DNA from: Thelephora terrestris
Lineage: Eukaryota > Basidiomycota > Agaricomycetes > Thelephorales > Thelephoraceae
DNA: 64,000 nucleotides
Reading direction: 5' to 3'
Assembly: GCA_015956445.1 (NCBI GenBank)
Contig: WIUZ02000024.1
Span: 248,001 to 312,000 of the forward strand
Below are positions 40,905-53,383 of the stretch, in pieces; the stretch's first letter is position 1; every line of letters starts with the position of its first letter. Below the pieces are notes generated by a model. The model was not told the origin of the DNA, did no database searches, and saw only the letters and a program-made list of their open reading frames with translations. The translations under genes and the position numbers were made by a program.

Positions 40905-42120
40905 CACTGTTGCGAACCAATTCTTTCATCGTCACCGTTTTTCTCACCCCTCATCCGAGCACTTGGAGAGATTTTTGTCCCTTCTAATGATTTACCTGTT
41001 CCCAGGGATGGTCCAAAACAGCCATTGTAATCCTCACGAACAGATCTTCTAGGATCTACATCAGTCGAGAACCGCTCGATTGAACAGCGGCCCCAAAATT
41101 TACTTCTAGCAGATGAGGTTAGAGTCTCGATTTCTTGCACGAAATCACAAAATTGGTCGCCATGGAACACAAACGTATTCGGGAGGAACGAACGTTTGGA
41201 TCACCTTTGTGGCACGGAACCAAGAGTGTTACCCCGGGGAGGTAGACCGGAGTTTCCTAGGTGGCTTTGAAAATCTTTCGTAGGATCATCGAGTCGTTCA
41301 CGTCCTCTTCTTGCAATTTACGATCCAGGCCAGGGGAGAGAATTTGACATCCCACGGACTGACTGAGCGATCACACGTAAGCGTCGCTGCTGTCCGACTG
41401 CAACAAAGTGTCGGTCAGATGAGGTGTGGGCAGTGGGTCTGAACCGCTGGCTCCTGAAACAGCGAAGGGCACGGAGAAGAGAGCCAGGGTAAAAAGGGTA
41501 CGCTCAAGGGGCACCGGAGCTATCTGAGCTGTACTGCGGACGAACCTGCACGGCAAATCCAAACAGTTGTGAGGCGATAACAGCGGCGTCGCCTTCGTTC
41601 ACGCCTTCTGTACCCTCATCTTCTCCGAACTCTAGAGGGCTGCAGCACTTGTCTCGAGTAAAACACCCGGACACCCATCTCTATGTCCGCCATTTTAGGC
41701 TTCAAGCCACACTAGCGAGGCTCAAGATTTCCATGCTCTTCCGAGAACTCTGCGAGATCAAACAGCTTTTTCATCCACACCTTGTCAACTTCGTCCGGAG
41801 ATGTGAGTGCGGCTTCTCAAGTGTTTAGGACGGCGCGCACCAGAGGAGAGCTAGGGCGCTTGTTGAGATAAAAATGAATCATCCGTGAGAAGGGATGTTT
41901 CCGGGTGAATGATTTCCGAACGATGTAGGTTGAACACGAGATGATGGTGGCTCGAGCTCGAATCATCATTTCGTGCACGGCCTATTACGGGCATCTTCGC
42001 GAAGGGATTGTTCTTGGGAAGACGAGATTGGACGTTGATAGAATGAAGGATAGAAGTGAGCGCTCATCGGTCCTGGGTGACTAGTCCACAAAGCCACAAC
42101 CACGGTAATACATAGCTTCA
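40905..42120 (-). pseudogene. TTL-like pseudogene (full-length but decayed)
   Basis: Read on the minus strand it follows the whole TTL-like gene of 23,850-25,303: the 5' part near 42,100, the ATP-grasp region near 41,700, the segment LALFSVPFAVSGASGSDPLP with TPHLTDTLLQSD, and the 3' exon near 41,000-41,100. Stops and frameshifts interrupt every exon. Its convergent position behind copy beta-prime mirrors the delta/TTL pair on the left. Confidence 0.8.
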
Positions 42121-42314
42121 TGGTACGTCAAGGCTCCCCGTACCTCCCGCAGGAGCACTCAGACATTCGTTTATGTGCGCGTGTGGATGGTTCCAACATT
42201 AGGGACACTCACCCACTTCGTATAAACCGTAACTGAAAGTTGCTTCAGCTTCAAGGCGACCGTTCGACTGAGATGCGGCTGCAAAACAGCCGCCCATGAT
42301 GCCGTCCGATCGGA

Positions 42315-43596
42315 ATGACGTTTGCCGACCATTCCGCCCCCAATTCATGCACATGTTCCACACCAATGGGCAACTACATTTTCACCTTGACACCAACGTT
42401 CACCCAAGGCCTCATTCTCGGACAAGCTTCTATCCTCCTTCTCGTCTACTTCATCCTCAAATACCTCTTCTTCGACTCAAAGTCGACACCATTCCTCGAA
42501 GAATCCACCGAAGAAGGCACACCCTTCTTCCGGCCAAGTTTCTCCGCCGAAAAGTTTGTTTCGGCTGCTTTCCTCCAAACGAAGGCTAAAGACCAGGGCG
42601 AAGAACGAGATGGTGACTCTGTAGAGTCCGCGGAATGGTTGAACGTTTTGCTGAAGCAGGTAAGGAGTCGCGTGCCCCGGGAACGGAACAGAGTTGATCC
42701 ACGAGCCTCGTATTGGATACGAACAGATCGTGGATGAATACCGATGCAAGTTACGTGCTACTGACAGAGGGCTGGACGGAGAGAAGGAGAAAGTAGCCCT
42801 AAGACGGATTCAAGAGTTGGCGAACACAGCTCGGCCACAGACACTACTTGTGCGTACTGATGCTCACCCTCGCCGCGAACCCTCCCAAGTCGTACGTACG
42901 CTCTAGGGCCCCATTCACATTCACTCGGTCGACCTGGGTGCATCCGCACCCCAATTTTCAAACGCAAAGATAACTGAGACGATCGGAGGAATTGTATGCT
43001 CCCCAATTTCTTTTCTCCCACACGCAACACGCGTGTGCTGACGTACGTCTAGCCGCAGGTGGAATTCGACTTGAACTACACGGACACGGCCTTCATTTCG
43101 CTTTCGACGACTGCATTATTTAATTACCCGTTTCCGGGTTTCGCAAAGCTTCCGCTCTCGCTCATAATTGCCCTTGAGTTGTTTTCGTGCAAGGCAGGTG
43201 GCGGATTGATTTTGGTTTCCGCCAAAGCTGATGGGTGGCGCTCGCAGATCGTCTTCACGCCTCCAAAACCTACAACCAGCACAAAACAACCTCCTGTGAC
43301 GTCTGAAGAGTTTCCTGCGTTGATGATCAGCATACCTCCTTCATCCATCTCGTTACATCTCAAGATGACTTCCACCATGGGCTCGCGAGCCCAATTGGCA
43401 GACGTTCCAAAGCTCCACGAGCTCATCGAAACGCAGGTGAAGATTCCCCGGTCACAATCCTGTCGTCACCGTTTGACATCTTTCTTCCGAAATATAGGTC
43501 AAGAAACTGATTTCTGAGAAGGCGACGTGGAAGGTTATCTTGCCTGGGATGAGTAAACCGCGTCCAGAGACAAATGCTGATTCGAACGATGGGTAA
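42315..43596 (+). CDS. MMM1: MMM1, ER subunit of the ERMES ER-mitochondria tether
   Basis: Five exons (42,315-42,659, 42,727-42,849, 42,907-42,993, 43,053-43,436, 43,498-43,596) join exactly in frame to 345 aa. After a short luminal N-terminus come FTLTPTFTQGLILGQASILL and the single transmembrane helix (LLVYFILKYLFF). The cytosolic SMP lipid-transfer domain follows: ESAEWLNVLLKQIVDEYRC, GPIHIHSVDLGASAPQFSNA, VEFDLNYTDTAFISLSTTAL, PFPGFAKLPLSLIIALELF, then MGSRAQLADVPKLHELIETQ and ATWKVILPGM. MMM1 pairs with Mdm12, Mdm34 and Mdm10 and moves phospholipids between the ER and mitochondria. The SMP insert between LELFSC and FTPPKP is longer than usual. The inverted copy at 832-2,060 is dead, so this is the sole working copy here. 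Confidence 0.95.
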
Positions 43597-43619
43597 CCCA
43601 AGAGACTTGGCACCCTGAC

Positions 43620-43695
43620 TATGGTATTGCTGGTCGATACGGGAGGTGTCTAGTGCATGTTACGGGGGTGACCTTAACCAGGCGCGTGAATATGG
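43620..43695 (-). pseudogene. relic of frataxin exon 1 (copy C)
   Basis: On the minus strand the sequence reads IFTRLVKVTPVTCTRHLPYR, aligned with the frataxin start [20 protein letters not shown]; the initiator ATG is ATA. It begins 24 bp after the MMM1 stop. The mature frataxin is absent. Confidence 0.6.
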
Positions 43696-43699
43696 AGTG

Positions 43700-44700
43700 T
43701 TGTAGGTTTCCGAATGAAAGGCGGAACAGTTTTGACCCGCCGCTCTGTCCCTCCTTCAAACCTCCGGAACCCGAAGATGGGAGCAGTGATTTCTTCCGCG
43801 ACCGCCTCGTCTGCTGTTCGAGCCCCATTCAAGGTATCCGGGGTCCACCGGCAAATCTCGACAAATGAAAGCTGAGGCCCTATGGAAGGTACCGTTCGTT
43901 TTCCTACGCGGTTATTGTGGGTTGATTGCGTACGAAAGGGACCCATAAAAATGCGCATGGGCGAATGCGACCTTGTGCCTAAGCTTAAAACGCTCCACGG
44001 AAGAGGGAACGCATGCAGCGGCACATAGTCCCTGTCGCTGGATACTTTGGAGGATCGAAGTAGGCCTGATTCCTTCAGATTGCCCCGTCTTTACGACTAG
44101 ATCAGCCTCCACTCCCAGAACTGGGGCAACGCGAAACGCGCAGAAGAATGTCAAATCGCAGTCCGTATTCGACGCCGAGAACATGAACCTCGAAATTTCC
44201 ACCTCTTTCGAAAATGACGAGGCTCACATGAGCGTGTCTGCTGAGAAGCTGACTCCTAGCTGCATGAGTCACTACCGCGCTTTCTGGCCTCAAATTTCCC
44301 CAGTCACCGTTCACCCAGTTGCAGCGATTGGCCATCATTTTAGGAGAAACTGATGAGCAAGGCTCTTAGGTTGTTCGTTACCGACTGTATCATCCCGCGG
44401 TCTCGCATCCTTATGTCTGTCGAGTATAATACTCTCCAACGACGACAATCGGAGCCACTCCCCAGTGTCCTGGGATCTGAATAGTGACTGCGTTTACGTT
44501 GGGGTTTCTACCGCGGTCGAGATTCCCTTTCCCCCAGTCATTCATATTGGAGTAGCGTGGTCGAGCTCACATGTCCTTGAAGACCTCTTTGACGAGCTCA
44601 CTACATTAACCGCATACAAAATCCTGCTTATTGCGTGTGTTGATACGTGCACATTTCGCTATTGCATCCTTGCAGGACACCTACCCTTGTCGACACCCTG
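43700..44700 (+). pseudogene. TEN1-like pseudogene, copy C, and duplicated flank
   Basis: Corresponds to the TEN1-like gene at 15,216-15,627. A frameshift removes the first exon (...LDK-stop-KLRPYGR), and the second exon hits a stop after ERDP. The last part (CRWILWRIEVGLIPSDCPVF) is still recognisable. From 44,120 on, the sequence matches copy A near 1-330 (EKLTPSCMSHYRA, DCVYVGVSTAVEI), but no continuous frame remains. Confidence 0.55.
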
Positions 44701-44858
44701 GTGCGTTTTAGATTTGTATCTCTTATGGTCTCGATAACAATCGACTTTACGCTTCTCACGTAGTTGAGACGGGCGTCCTAGGGTTTGGTGTACCACGTGC
44801 CCAACTATCGTTGCCCCGCCCACCCTCTTCCCCCTCCTATCACTCGCCACTCTAAGGT

Positions 44859-47352
44859 ATGGCGACTCCAGAATCTCAGGCGAATTGTAACACTCTCCCG
44901 GAAGTTGACTGCGATTTGAAAACAACGGTCGCAATGGACGCCGACATCAAGCTCCTCGCCAATTTCAAGGATAAAGTAGATTCCACCCTTGTGAAGGACG
45001 TTTTCGAGCCCGTCATCGCCATCCTAACCATCGTTAAGGTCGGTTTTTCTGCTGGGTTCCCGCTTTCCCGTTCGCTTATCAGTGTGACGACCAGGATGGG
45101 ACGGTAAAAGAGGATGCGTTCGCAGAACTGGCCGGTCTCTGTTCCAAAACGTGCCACATGTTGGAGACTGTAGATGATCTAGCCGGTTGCGATGAACGTA
45201 TCGAAAATTTGGGAAGGTTCGTTGGTACAGGTTGTCTCTTGCTATCGATAATGACGAGGGTTCAGAATCGTGAGCGACATCGAGTCTGCAGTCAGAACAC
45301 GTGCGAACTGCGTGGTTGCCTCACCGGAGCATCCCCAAATGCCCACCGAAGAATGCGTCAACAAGTGGCGCAAGGAGTTGAACGGAATACTGAGTTTTTT
45401 TGACGTACGTCGTTGCTTACTCACGACCCCTGTACCACGTCACCTCAACCAAGTTTCTCAGGGATTCTCGAGGCGGGGCAGTTCACTTGAGTTGAGTGCG
45501 ATTCCAGAACACGTGCAGGAGACCGTTGATTCCGGGCCGGAAGTCGACCAAGTGCCCACCCCACTTGTGGCACGTTGCTCCGTTTTCTATGCCCAACGCT
45601 CTTTACCAACTGCCAATCCAGCTTACGTTAGCGTCGCCTGTTGCTTTGGGATCGTCAAACTCAAGTCCTGACGAACGTTCTGACGAGCCCGCGCCCATCT
45701 ATTCCGCTGTACCTGGGCTACACCAGCAAGGGGACGTGAACCACATCTCTGAACCACCACTAGGACCCACCTCAGAAGCTGTTCAACGAGCCTTGCAACG
45801 TTTGGTCAGCCCCGGAGTACTCCCCAACGAACTTGCTTCCTTCATCGAGACAGTCGCCCTGAATATTAAAGCAGCCGATATTGTCCAGTGTCTCCGAGGG
45901 ACCGACGCTCAGATATTCATCAACGTGATAGACCAGGTTTGTGGTGCTATTACATTTCGAAGGATTGCGCCAGTTCTAATCTATTTTTGGTCAGTCACTG
46001 GAAACCATTGAGTTCACACCACCGGTCCGGAGGAAATGCGTCAAATCGTTGTACAAGATGTGTGCTGGACACACCCTGCTCCCAAGATCCCTGCACCTTG
46101 AGTTACCTGGGGGTACGATGGGTGATGTACAATACCGTAGCGGGTCTGCAGACGTTTTGAGATGTGAACGCAGTGACGGAGCGGTTGCAGTCAAGGCCTT
46201 GCGACCGCGCGACGGCGTCAGCTTGGAGGATATGACGAACGTGAGTTTCCGTCGGTTAGCTTGTATCCGTGTACATACTGATGAATTGACTGTACCATTT
46301 GTAGAGATTTTGCAAGGAACTCATAACCTGGAAATCCCTTCAACACCCGAATGTGTTGCCGCTCCAGGGGGCGATCATGACTGGGGGTCAATTTGCCATG
46401 GTGTCCGAGTGGATGGCAGACGGCAACATCAAGGAGTTCATAGCAGCACGTCAGGATGCGAACCGATTCGAACTTGTAAGATTCTGATTCAAGCTCATGA
46501 AATAACCAGCTGCCAATGACCATTTCTATGACTCCGATAGTTGGCGGATGCTGCGAGGGGGTTGATGCATTTGCACAGTCGGGGAATGATCCATGGGGAT
46601 CTCAAAGGAGTGCGTGAAGTTTAACCAAGGATTACACACTTTCTGACGGACCCGCTTGTTAAGGCAAACATCCTTATCGATAAGAACGGCCACGCGTGCC
46701 TAGCGGACTTCGGTCTGCTCACGATCGCATCGGACGCCACAAACATTACATCCTCGAACTCATTTCTGACAGGTGGATCGTACCGATGGATGAGTCCGGA
46801 ACTCTTTGAACGGAGAAGTTTGGTCTTGAGAACAGCTGCCCCACGAAAAACTCAGACCGTTACGCGTTCGGAATGGTGACGTACGAGGTTCTGAGTGGAC
46901 AATATCCGTTTTCGACGCACTACGGTTATGCCGTTGTTGTGAAGGTCCTGAAGGGTAGACGTCCTGCGAGACCTGAAGGAGCGGAAGGGAGGTGGTTCAC
47001 AGACGACATCTGGAGCATCTTGGAGTGTTGCTGGAAGGCTGGCCCCGACGATCGCCCAAAAGTCAAAGCCGTACTCCGCTGTTTGGAGGAGGTTTCAAGC
47101 ACTTGGACGCCCCCTCAACCAACGGCCGATTTTCCAACAGTAATTCCACCCAGACGGACCATGGAATCAAGCAGTGAGGGGACAACAGACGAGGACGAAA
47201 TCCCGGCATCTCAGAAAGTCTTGCCTCAGCCATCGCCGAGGCTCCGGCTGGAAGGTAATACAACCAAACTCAGTATTCATCCTCCCGCTTACACCGTTCT
47301 CCAGCTCTCCCTAACGACGCTTCTGGTCAACGGGCCCTGGGAACCGCTGTAA
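44859..47352 (+). pseudogene. TKL-like kinase 3 with N-terminal helical domain, frameshifted
   Basis: The longest of the three kinase paralogues. Exons from 44,859 give a helical N-terminal region of about 170 aa (KLLANFKDKVDSTLVKDVFE, FAELAGLCSKTCHMLETVDD, CVNKWRKELNGILSFFD) whose layout resembles the MLKL-like four-helix bundles often fused to such kinases in agaricomycetes. A linker leads to FINVIDQ and the kinase: RYRSGSADV (loop Gly partly lost), VAVKALRP, VSEWMADGNIKEF, MIHGDLKG|ANILIDKNG, ADFGLLT and YRWMSPELFE. One base is then missing near 46,816, and the C-lobe (KFGLENSCPTKNSDRYAFGM onward) continues in another frame to SSTWTPPQP. Unless this is a sequence error, the kinase is truncated after the activation loop. 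Introns match the other paralogues. Confidence 0.7.
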
Positions 47353-48760
47353 ACTATCCCAGTGGGGAATCTGAACGAATTATGGATCGGGTATGTCCCG
47401 TGGGTCTCTTTGATGGCATCAACTTGACAGCCCGTTAGGCATCGTCCGGCAACGGTCACGCTAGGGCGACCTTACACAGACGACGGCTTGCTCGGATCTA
47501 TCGGGAGGGTCGGTCCCAATACACGGGCGGCGGTGAGGGTTGGGAAGGGCAGAGTGGAACGTTGGGAGAGTTTACAGAAAAGGTTTGCATGGTCTTCGGC
47601 TCATCGATGCGTGTCACTGAAATGGTGTAGGCACGTTGTGGAGATGTTGACATGAGGGAAAGGCGAAAGGCCCCCGATGTTGTTGGACACCTCCCACCGC
47701 TACATACAATATTTGAATGGATACATCGTCACAAAGCGCTGAGCGCTGTTTTTTTTTTTGATTGATGTTACATCCGGAAGGGCGTGGGTGAAACGGGAAG
47801 GCCAATGATTGGCCAGGCCAACGTTAATTAACCTCGATCAACGTTTCCATGTAACTTAAGTCCGATTCACCACCACAGCTTCTACACAGTTCTGCCTCGT
47901 TCCACAAGATTTTCATCTATAGTGCACTTCGTATCCTCTGGGATTGCCTGCGTATTCTATGTCACCTATTTCTCGCAGCCTCTGGTGAAAAAGTCGCCCG
48001 AGGCACCCTGTGCATTCAACCGATATCGATGACGTCAACCTCACGTGAAGTGCCAAGGGCAGCAGAAATCACCTGAATAATAATTCTCGACGCTCTTTGT
48101 GAAAACTGGAGATCCTGGATCTGTTCTCCGCTCTAACCCGCTTTCCTCACCACGGCCGGAGGCACAAGGGGAGTGGGCCTTGTGAAATGCGAATCTGACC
48201 ATCTATGCGGAAGGATGGAAGCCGCCGTGAGGCGGCAACACTCAGAACGGCGACAGAAGGGACAACGGTTTGTTTTGAGATAGAGAGAGACAGAGAAAGG
48301 TATCCTACTGTAATCGAGGTCGAATATTGTTTATATACTGTACTGTAATTCAACATGAACATAATGACGTCGTAATCATGGGAGCATGATTACAAAGGAA
48401 CCCCAATCATCGAAACGATGAGCTGGGGGAAGGTTGAGACTTTGAGGTCGGTGGAGTGTTTATGGTGCGTCTTATATGACGCTTACATGCCGGCGCAGAG
48501 CGCGACTTGGAACATCAAGTGATAACCTCGATGTTTATCGAAAAAAGCCCATGTACGGCACCTTCAGTATGAAATCCGCCCACACTTCACTGCTGACTCG
48601 GATGCCGTTCATACCGGCCATTACGCTATATTTCGCTCGCACTGGTGACGATTCCTTTATAGGAGAGTTATACCATCCTGCCTGAGCTTGAGGGCTTCAG
48701 GTTCCAAATGTATCACATTTCTAACTCCTCTCAAGAATCGCAACCCACGAACCGTCTAAA
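47353..48760. other. 1.4-kb region without a supported gene
   Basis: Short frames only. There is an 11-12-base T-run near 47,749, with AT-rich sequence around 48,290-48,370. A stretch after the kinase (TLGRPYTDDGLLGSIGRVGP, 47,459-47,520) is open but short and unidentified. It could be a leftover 3' exon of the kinase gene. Confidence 0.35.
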
Positions 48761-48799
48761 CTGCAGAGGTAAATTCTATTCCGCAGTGGCGATTATACA

Positions 48800-49990
48800 T
48801 CCAATCGCACTGACACTTTGGGAGTTACTCGAACTTCCATTCCCTGTCCTGCAGGGAAGAGAAACTGTGTTCGCTTTCCGGAAGTTCTGCGAAATTGGTT
48901 AGGTACGGCGTGACGCTGACCGCGTCGACGTTCAAGGCCCAGCTGTCGGTTCCTTCGGGTGGGGCTGACTTGCTGAGGAGTTCTGAATAGTCTGGGTTGA
49001 ATCTGAACGCCAAATCCTTCCCTTCGAGAGCATCCTCCGGGTTCCCACCACCCTCACGGGGGACAATAACATCCGGGGTTCGTGAGCTGTTATCCGCCAC
49101 CTGCGGGACCTCGGTAAACATCCGCCGATAATTGCTCTTCCAAACCGACGTCCAATAAACCCGCATCCCATCCTCGTGAAGCAGTCTCTCCACCATGGGG
49201 ATATTGATACCGTACAGCACCCTGTTGTCGTGGGGGCTCCAGTTCTCGATAAGACGCTGGATAATCCTTGAGCTAAGCTCGAAGGCGGGTTTGTGAAATG
49301 TCGTTGGGATGTGCTCGGTCATGTTGCCATATGAGAGGGCGATAGAACGTACACCTGAGAGTGAGGACGAAAAGGCTGCTCCTAATGTACCTGAAGATAG
49401 GGTCAATGCGCCTGAGGAGGGGTTAGTACCGTGGCTTTCGCAACTCCCTCACAAGAGGGGCGGCCCTTACTTGATGCGTTTCGCCCAAAATTGGGCCCGG
49501 AAATCTGATCGGGACAAAGGATATCGAAAAGGGGATTAGTGAGACGCTGCAGCACTTGCTCCGGCCACGTACGACGAGATCGATCTCTCCGGGGAAGAGG
49601 TTTTGCAAAGCGATGTTTGCACACGAGGCGGGCGACTGAAGAGAGCCGGAGATAAGATCGTCAAAGAGCTTTTGTGGAGCGCAGAACTTACTGCATCTAG
49701 CAAGACCCATTCACCGATTTCGCCCTCCTTCAAGCCTCGGCGTGACGAGGAAATTTCCCCTTGCCCGTCTGAGGATTTGGATTTGAGCGACCGAAGTATG
49801 TCGATACCGACATCCTCAAATGGACCCCACCTGTATCCTTGGGGTAATAGTAACGACCGTTTATGGTGCCGGCGGTGTGAAAGGCCCCGCCTGAAGGGGG
49901 TTAAAGTTGATCTCCCTTGCCTTTCCGTGTTTGTGCCTACCGATCCATGACTTTTGAGTGCTGGGAATGACAACTTTGAGGTCCCACCCT
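48800..49990 (-). pseudogene. SurE-like nucleotidase pseudogene 1
   Basis: On the minus strand, pieces typical of fungal SurE-domain proteins follow one another: KSWIG-type start and RYYYPKDTGG (49,860), GEWVLLD (49,720), CxxIAxxNLFPGEID (49,600), GPNFGRNASS (49,480), then a longer frame with LSSGTLGAAFSSSLSGVRSI, ALSYG, NWSPHDNRVLYGINIPMVER, LLHEDGMRVYWTSVWKSNYR and a C-terminal part to 48,825. The early exons are separated by stops and frame changes (for example TCAN has become an altered context), so only the last exon (193 codons) is open. SurE hydrolyses nucleoside monophosphates; in yeast Pby1 this domain is fused to a TTL domain. Confidence 0.65.
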
Positions 49991-50394
49991 GCGGAAGTAA
50001 CTTTGAGGATTCCCCCTTCTGTGTGGATATCTCATCGCACTCACCAAGATTCTGGGTCAGATGTTGGTACCACCCGATGAGGTATGGAGATCCCGGACCG
50101 GGTGGGCCATCGTCATTCTACCATGAGTATTCGAGATCGGAAACGATATGAGAGCGAGTTCAATGCCCCCCGGAAGAGACAGGCCTACTGTCAAGAGCAC
50201 CCGAAGCTTTCTCGTCGAACCGGGAGCCATGTAAGATGTAAGCGGGTGCAAAGCAGTCGATTGCGGACCAGCAACGTCAGGTCCGTTTTCGTTTGTACTT
50301 CTTTGTCCCCGCGCCAAAACCACAAGCCAAAAAGAAGTAAAACGCTCAAAACTCCTCGAACGAAACGCGAGCCATGAATATTGAATCATCTATA

Positions 50395-51480
50395 CGGCAG
50401 AGGTAAATCCTACGTCCAGCGGCTATATATACGATTGCAACGTTTGGGAATTAGAACTCGAACTTCCATTTCCGGTCCTGCCAGCAGGAGAAACTACGAT
50501 CCCTCTCCGGAGTTCTGCGAAACCGGTGAGGTAAGGTGTGACGCTGGTCGCATCGGCACCCAAGGTAACCAAGGCTCAACTATCTTATCCTTCCTTTGGG
50601 ACCGTCTTGAGCGTGAATCCTAAAGCGTCTGGGTTGAATTCGAACACATTCACTTCAGCAAGCATCCTTCGGGTTCCTTCCATCTTCGCGGGAGACATCA
50701 ACATCAGTAACTTGCAATATGGCCTTCTCGACCTCGCTAGACGCACTCCCATTCGTCACCTGTGGATTCGGCAAACGACTGCTCAGGATTACTTCTCCAT
50801 ACCGACGTCCAATAATTATTGGAGCAGTCTCTCGATCTCGGGGACATTGACGCTGTATAGGGTCATGGAATACCGCGCCAGGAACCTGCCCAGACGCGTT
50901 GCCAAAGGAGAGGGCAATCGCGCGGACGCCTGTGAGTGAGGATGAAAAAGTCTGCCCCTAACGTCCCTGAAGGTAGGGTGAATGCGCCTGAAGAGCGGTC
51001 AATATCGCGCTTTGCGCAACTCCCGAGAAAAGGGTGACCCTTACTTGAAGGCTGTACTCTGTCCAAAATCAAGTCCGGGAACTTGATCAGGAAAAGGGCT
51101 ACCGACAAGGAGATTAGTGCGATGTTGCAGTATTCCAGATCGATCTCTCCTGGGACGAGGTGATGCAAGGCGATGTTTGCGCACGAGGCAGGTGTCTGCA
51201 GTGAGTTAGGGATGAGATCGTTGGCAGGTTTCTACGCAAGGAACTTACCGCGTCTAGCAAGACCCATCCCCCCTCTTTCAATCCTAGTAGTGACGAGAAA
51301 TTTTCTCCTTGCCTGGCTAGAGCTTGCGTTGAGCGACCGCATAAATATAGGGTACTCAACGAAGCTCACCCGGATCATTGGGATAATAGTATCGACCCTT
51401 GACGAGATCGACAGTATGGAAGGCCCTGGGATTTCAAAGCTAATCACCCTTCCGTTCGGTGTTTATGCCTAACGATCCAT
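50395..51480 (-). pseudogene. SurE-like pseudogene 2 (tandem copy)
   Basis: A second, more decayed copy about 1.6 kb to the right of the first. It keeps GWVLLDAVSS (51,250), IALHHLVPGEIDLEYCNIAL (51,130), LPSGTLGADFF (50,950) and the 3' end near 50,470. Many stops and frameshifts. Flanking DNA (for example GGGCCATCGTCAT at 50,102 and 51,577) is duplicated with it, showing a tandem duplication rather than retroposition. Confidence 0.65.
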
Positions 51481-53383
51481 GGCTTTTGGCTGTGAAAACA
51501 CCGTTGAGAATCCCTTTTGTGCGGATATGCGTCGCCCTTACCACCTTACCAGGTAGGGAGAGTCAGGGCCAGGTGGGCCATCGTCATACTACTTTCAAAA
51601 AAAACGGCAACGGTGTGAGAGTGGGTCTGCTGCCTCTCCAAAGAGAAATACTCACTGTCTCGAAGCCCACCCGATACTTTCTTGTCGAACCGGAAGTCAT
51701 ACGGAGGTAAACAATAAATTCTGAGGGCGCCGCGGGGTGAGGCGCTAAGCTTAAAACAAGCCCAGCGGTCACGTGGTGCAAGCCAGCAGGGTTGCTCTTG
51801 GACTTGCTCCAGCTTGCTCCATCGAGCGTCCCGTGCAGGCGACAGGATGAAGGCCACATCGCCCGTTACGCACAGAGATCCCTTCTCGGTTTCTCTTCTT
51901 CGTGGGCGGGAAGGTCTGAACGTCTCCCCATCTGTTGGCAGGATACTGCCGTGTTCCAATGGAACTCAACAGCCGGGATGTCCCGGTAGGCGGAAACAAG
52001 AAACTCGACTCGATATGCGAAGCCCTGGCCGCGGGAGGGGATTAGCCAGCCGCCAGATTGCCCCAAAGATCCAGCCTCTTCGGACTGATGAGGGGCGATG
52101 GCGTTTCGTGGTCTTCAAATTCCGCCGGGAGTTGGGTGAATGTGTCTTTTTCTCTTCGGAGGGATTTCCGACTCGCGGTTCGTCCGTGTTTTTCAAGTTC
52201 GGTTAACTTTGTCTTCCAGCGAGGGCTAAGCAAAGGGCTTTCCTGACGGCGACGGTATCCCTGTGTGGTGGCCTAGCCGAAGCACCGGGTTTACTGTTGC
52301 ATTGAGTGTCGGGACCCTCCTCGTGTTTTGGGGACTTGGATACCGGCTTAGTTGGTTTTCCGCACGTTTACCCTTTAGTGCAATTTGTGGCGCACGGAAT
52401 TTCTTGCCCTTTGGGCGGCAACCCGTGGAACTCAATTCGGCCTACTCTCATCCTGTCGTTCCCAACCCAATTTTTTCCTCTTTTATCTCCTTCGGAGACA
52501 ATGTGCGTAGTTGTCAAAATGTAGATGCTAATTTGTATGCTTGTTTCAAGTCTTCCGCCGGTATGACGAGTGACCGTGAGAACTGTTGATAAGAACTGGT
52601 TGAATGCCACGGGACTTTTTTTCTCTTCGTCCACATCGTCTCCGGTGTCCGCCACAGCTCAAAAACCGCGATACTCATCACGCACACGAGCGGTCCAACC
52701 GCCTCGTTTTTCATGAGTGGGAAGGTCTGAGAAAATAGTCCATTTGTCAAGACCCGGTCGAGACGACCCAGGTACCAACGTACCTAACGGCAAACATGAA
52801 AATCGGCAGCTTTCCTGTTTACCCCGAAGAAATGTGTTTCCGCCGGTTTTAACTGGCGGTAACTATCGTAGAGGGAGGTGGAAAGCAGCCTTGAAATATT
52901 GCCGTGGACTTTGGGTGAGCCTTTCCGCTTCCGATGTCGATCAAATCATCTAGGCCCCCACGTCGCGCGGGTCTCAATGGTAGCGCATATGCTGCCTCCG
53001 CTGCGAAGGGGGCCATGGTTTGGTCCCGACGCGGTCGTCTGGTGGGTTCGCCCTTTAGTGCAATTCGCGGTGCGCGTTTGGGGGCTTCGCGCCTTCGACG
53101 TGTAACTCGATTCAGACTATTCTTGGACTGTGGCTTCGCCATGGGCGAAGACAATTTTTTCCTCACTCTCCTTCGGAGAATTTCTGCCCAGATCAAATGT
53201 GATTCTATGTTCAAGGTATGCCTTCGAGTCGTCCTTAAGGCAGGTATATGCGCTAACACAGCATTTTGATGCCCAAAGCAGCTGTCTTGGATACGCCTCG
53301 GGCCTTGTTTGTACCTCTTGTAGTGTTTATTAAAAATGTATGTTTTTTTCTGCCAACATACTGCGGAATCCTTGTAAAAAATG
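51481..53383. other. 1.9-kb decayed region, no supported gene
   Basis: Only short overlapping frames on all strands. Two partial copies of a sequence around CCTTTAGTGCAATTYGYGGYGC occur at 52,370 and 53,053, about 680 bp apart, each followed by GGCTTCG or GGCGGC-type sequence, so an older duplication is likely. I can support no protein here. Confidence 0.4.

Noticed and set aside
47745-47760. T-run as the poly-A tail of a minus-strand retroposon
   Set aside because: No target duplication and no retroposed gene next to it; a simple homopolymer.
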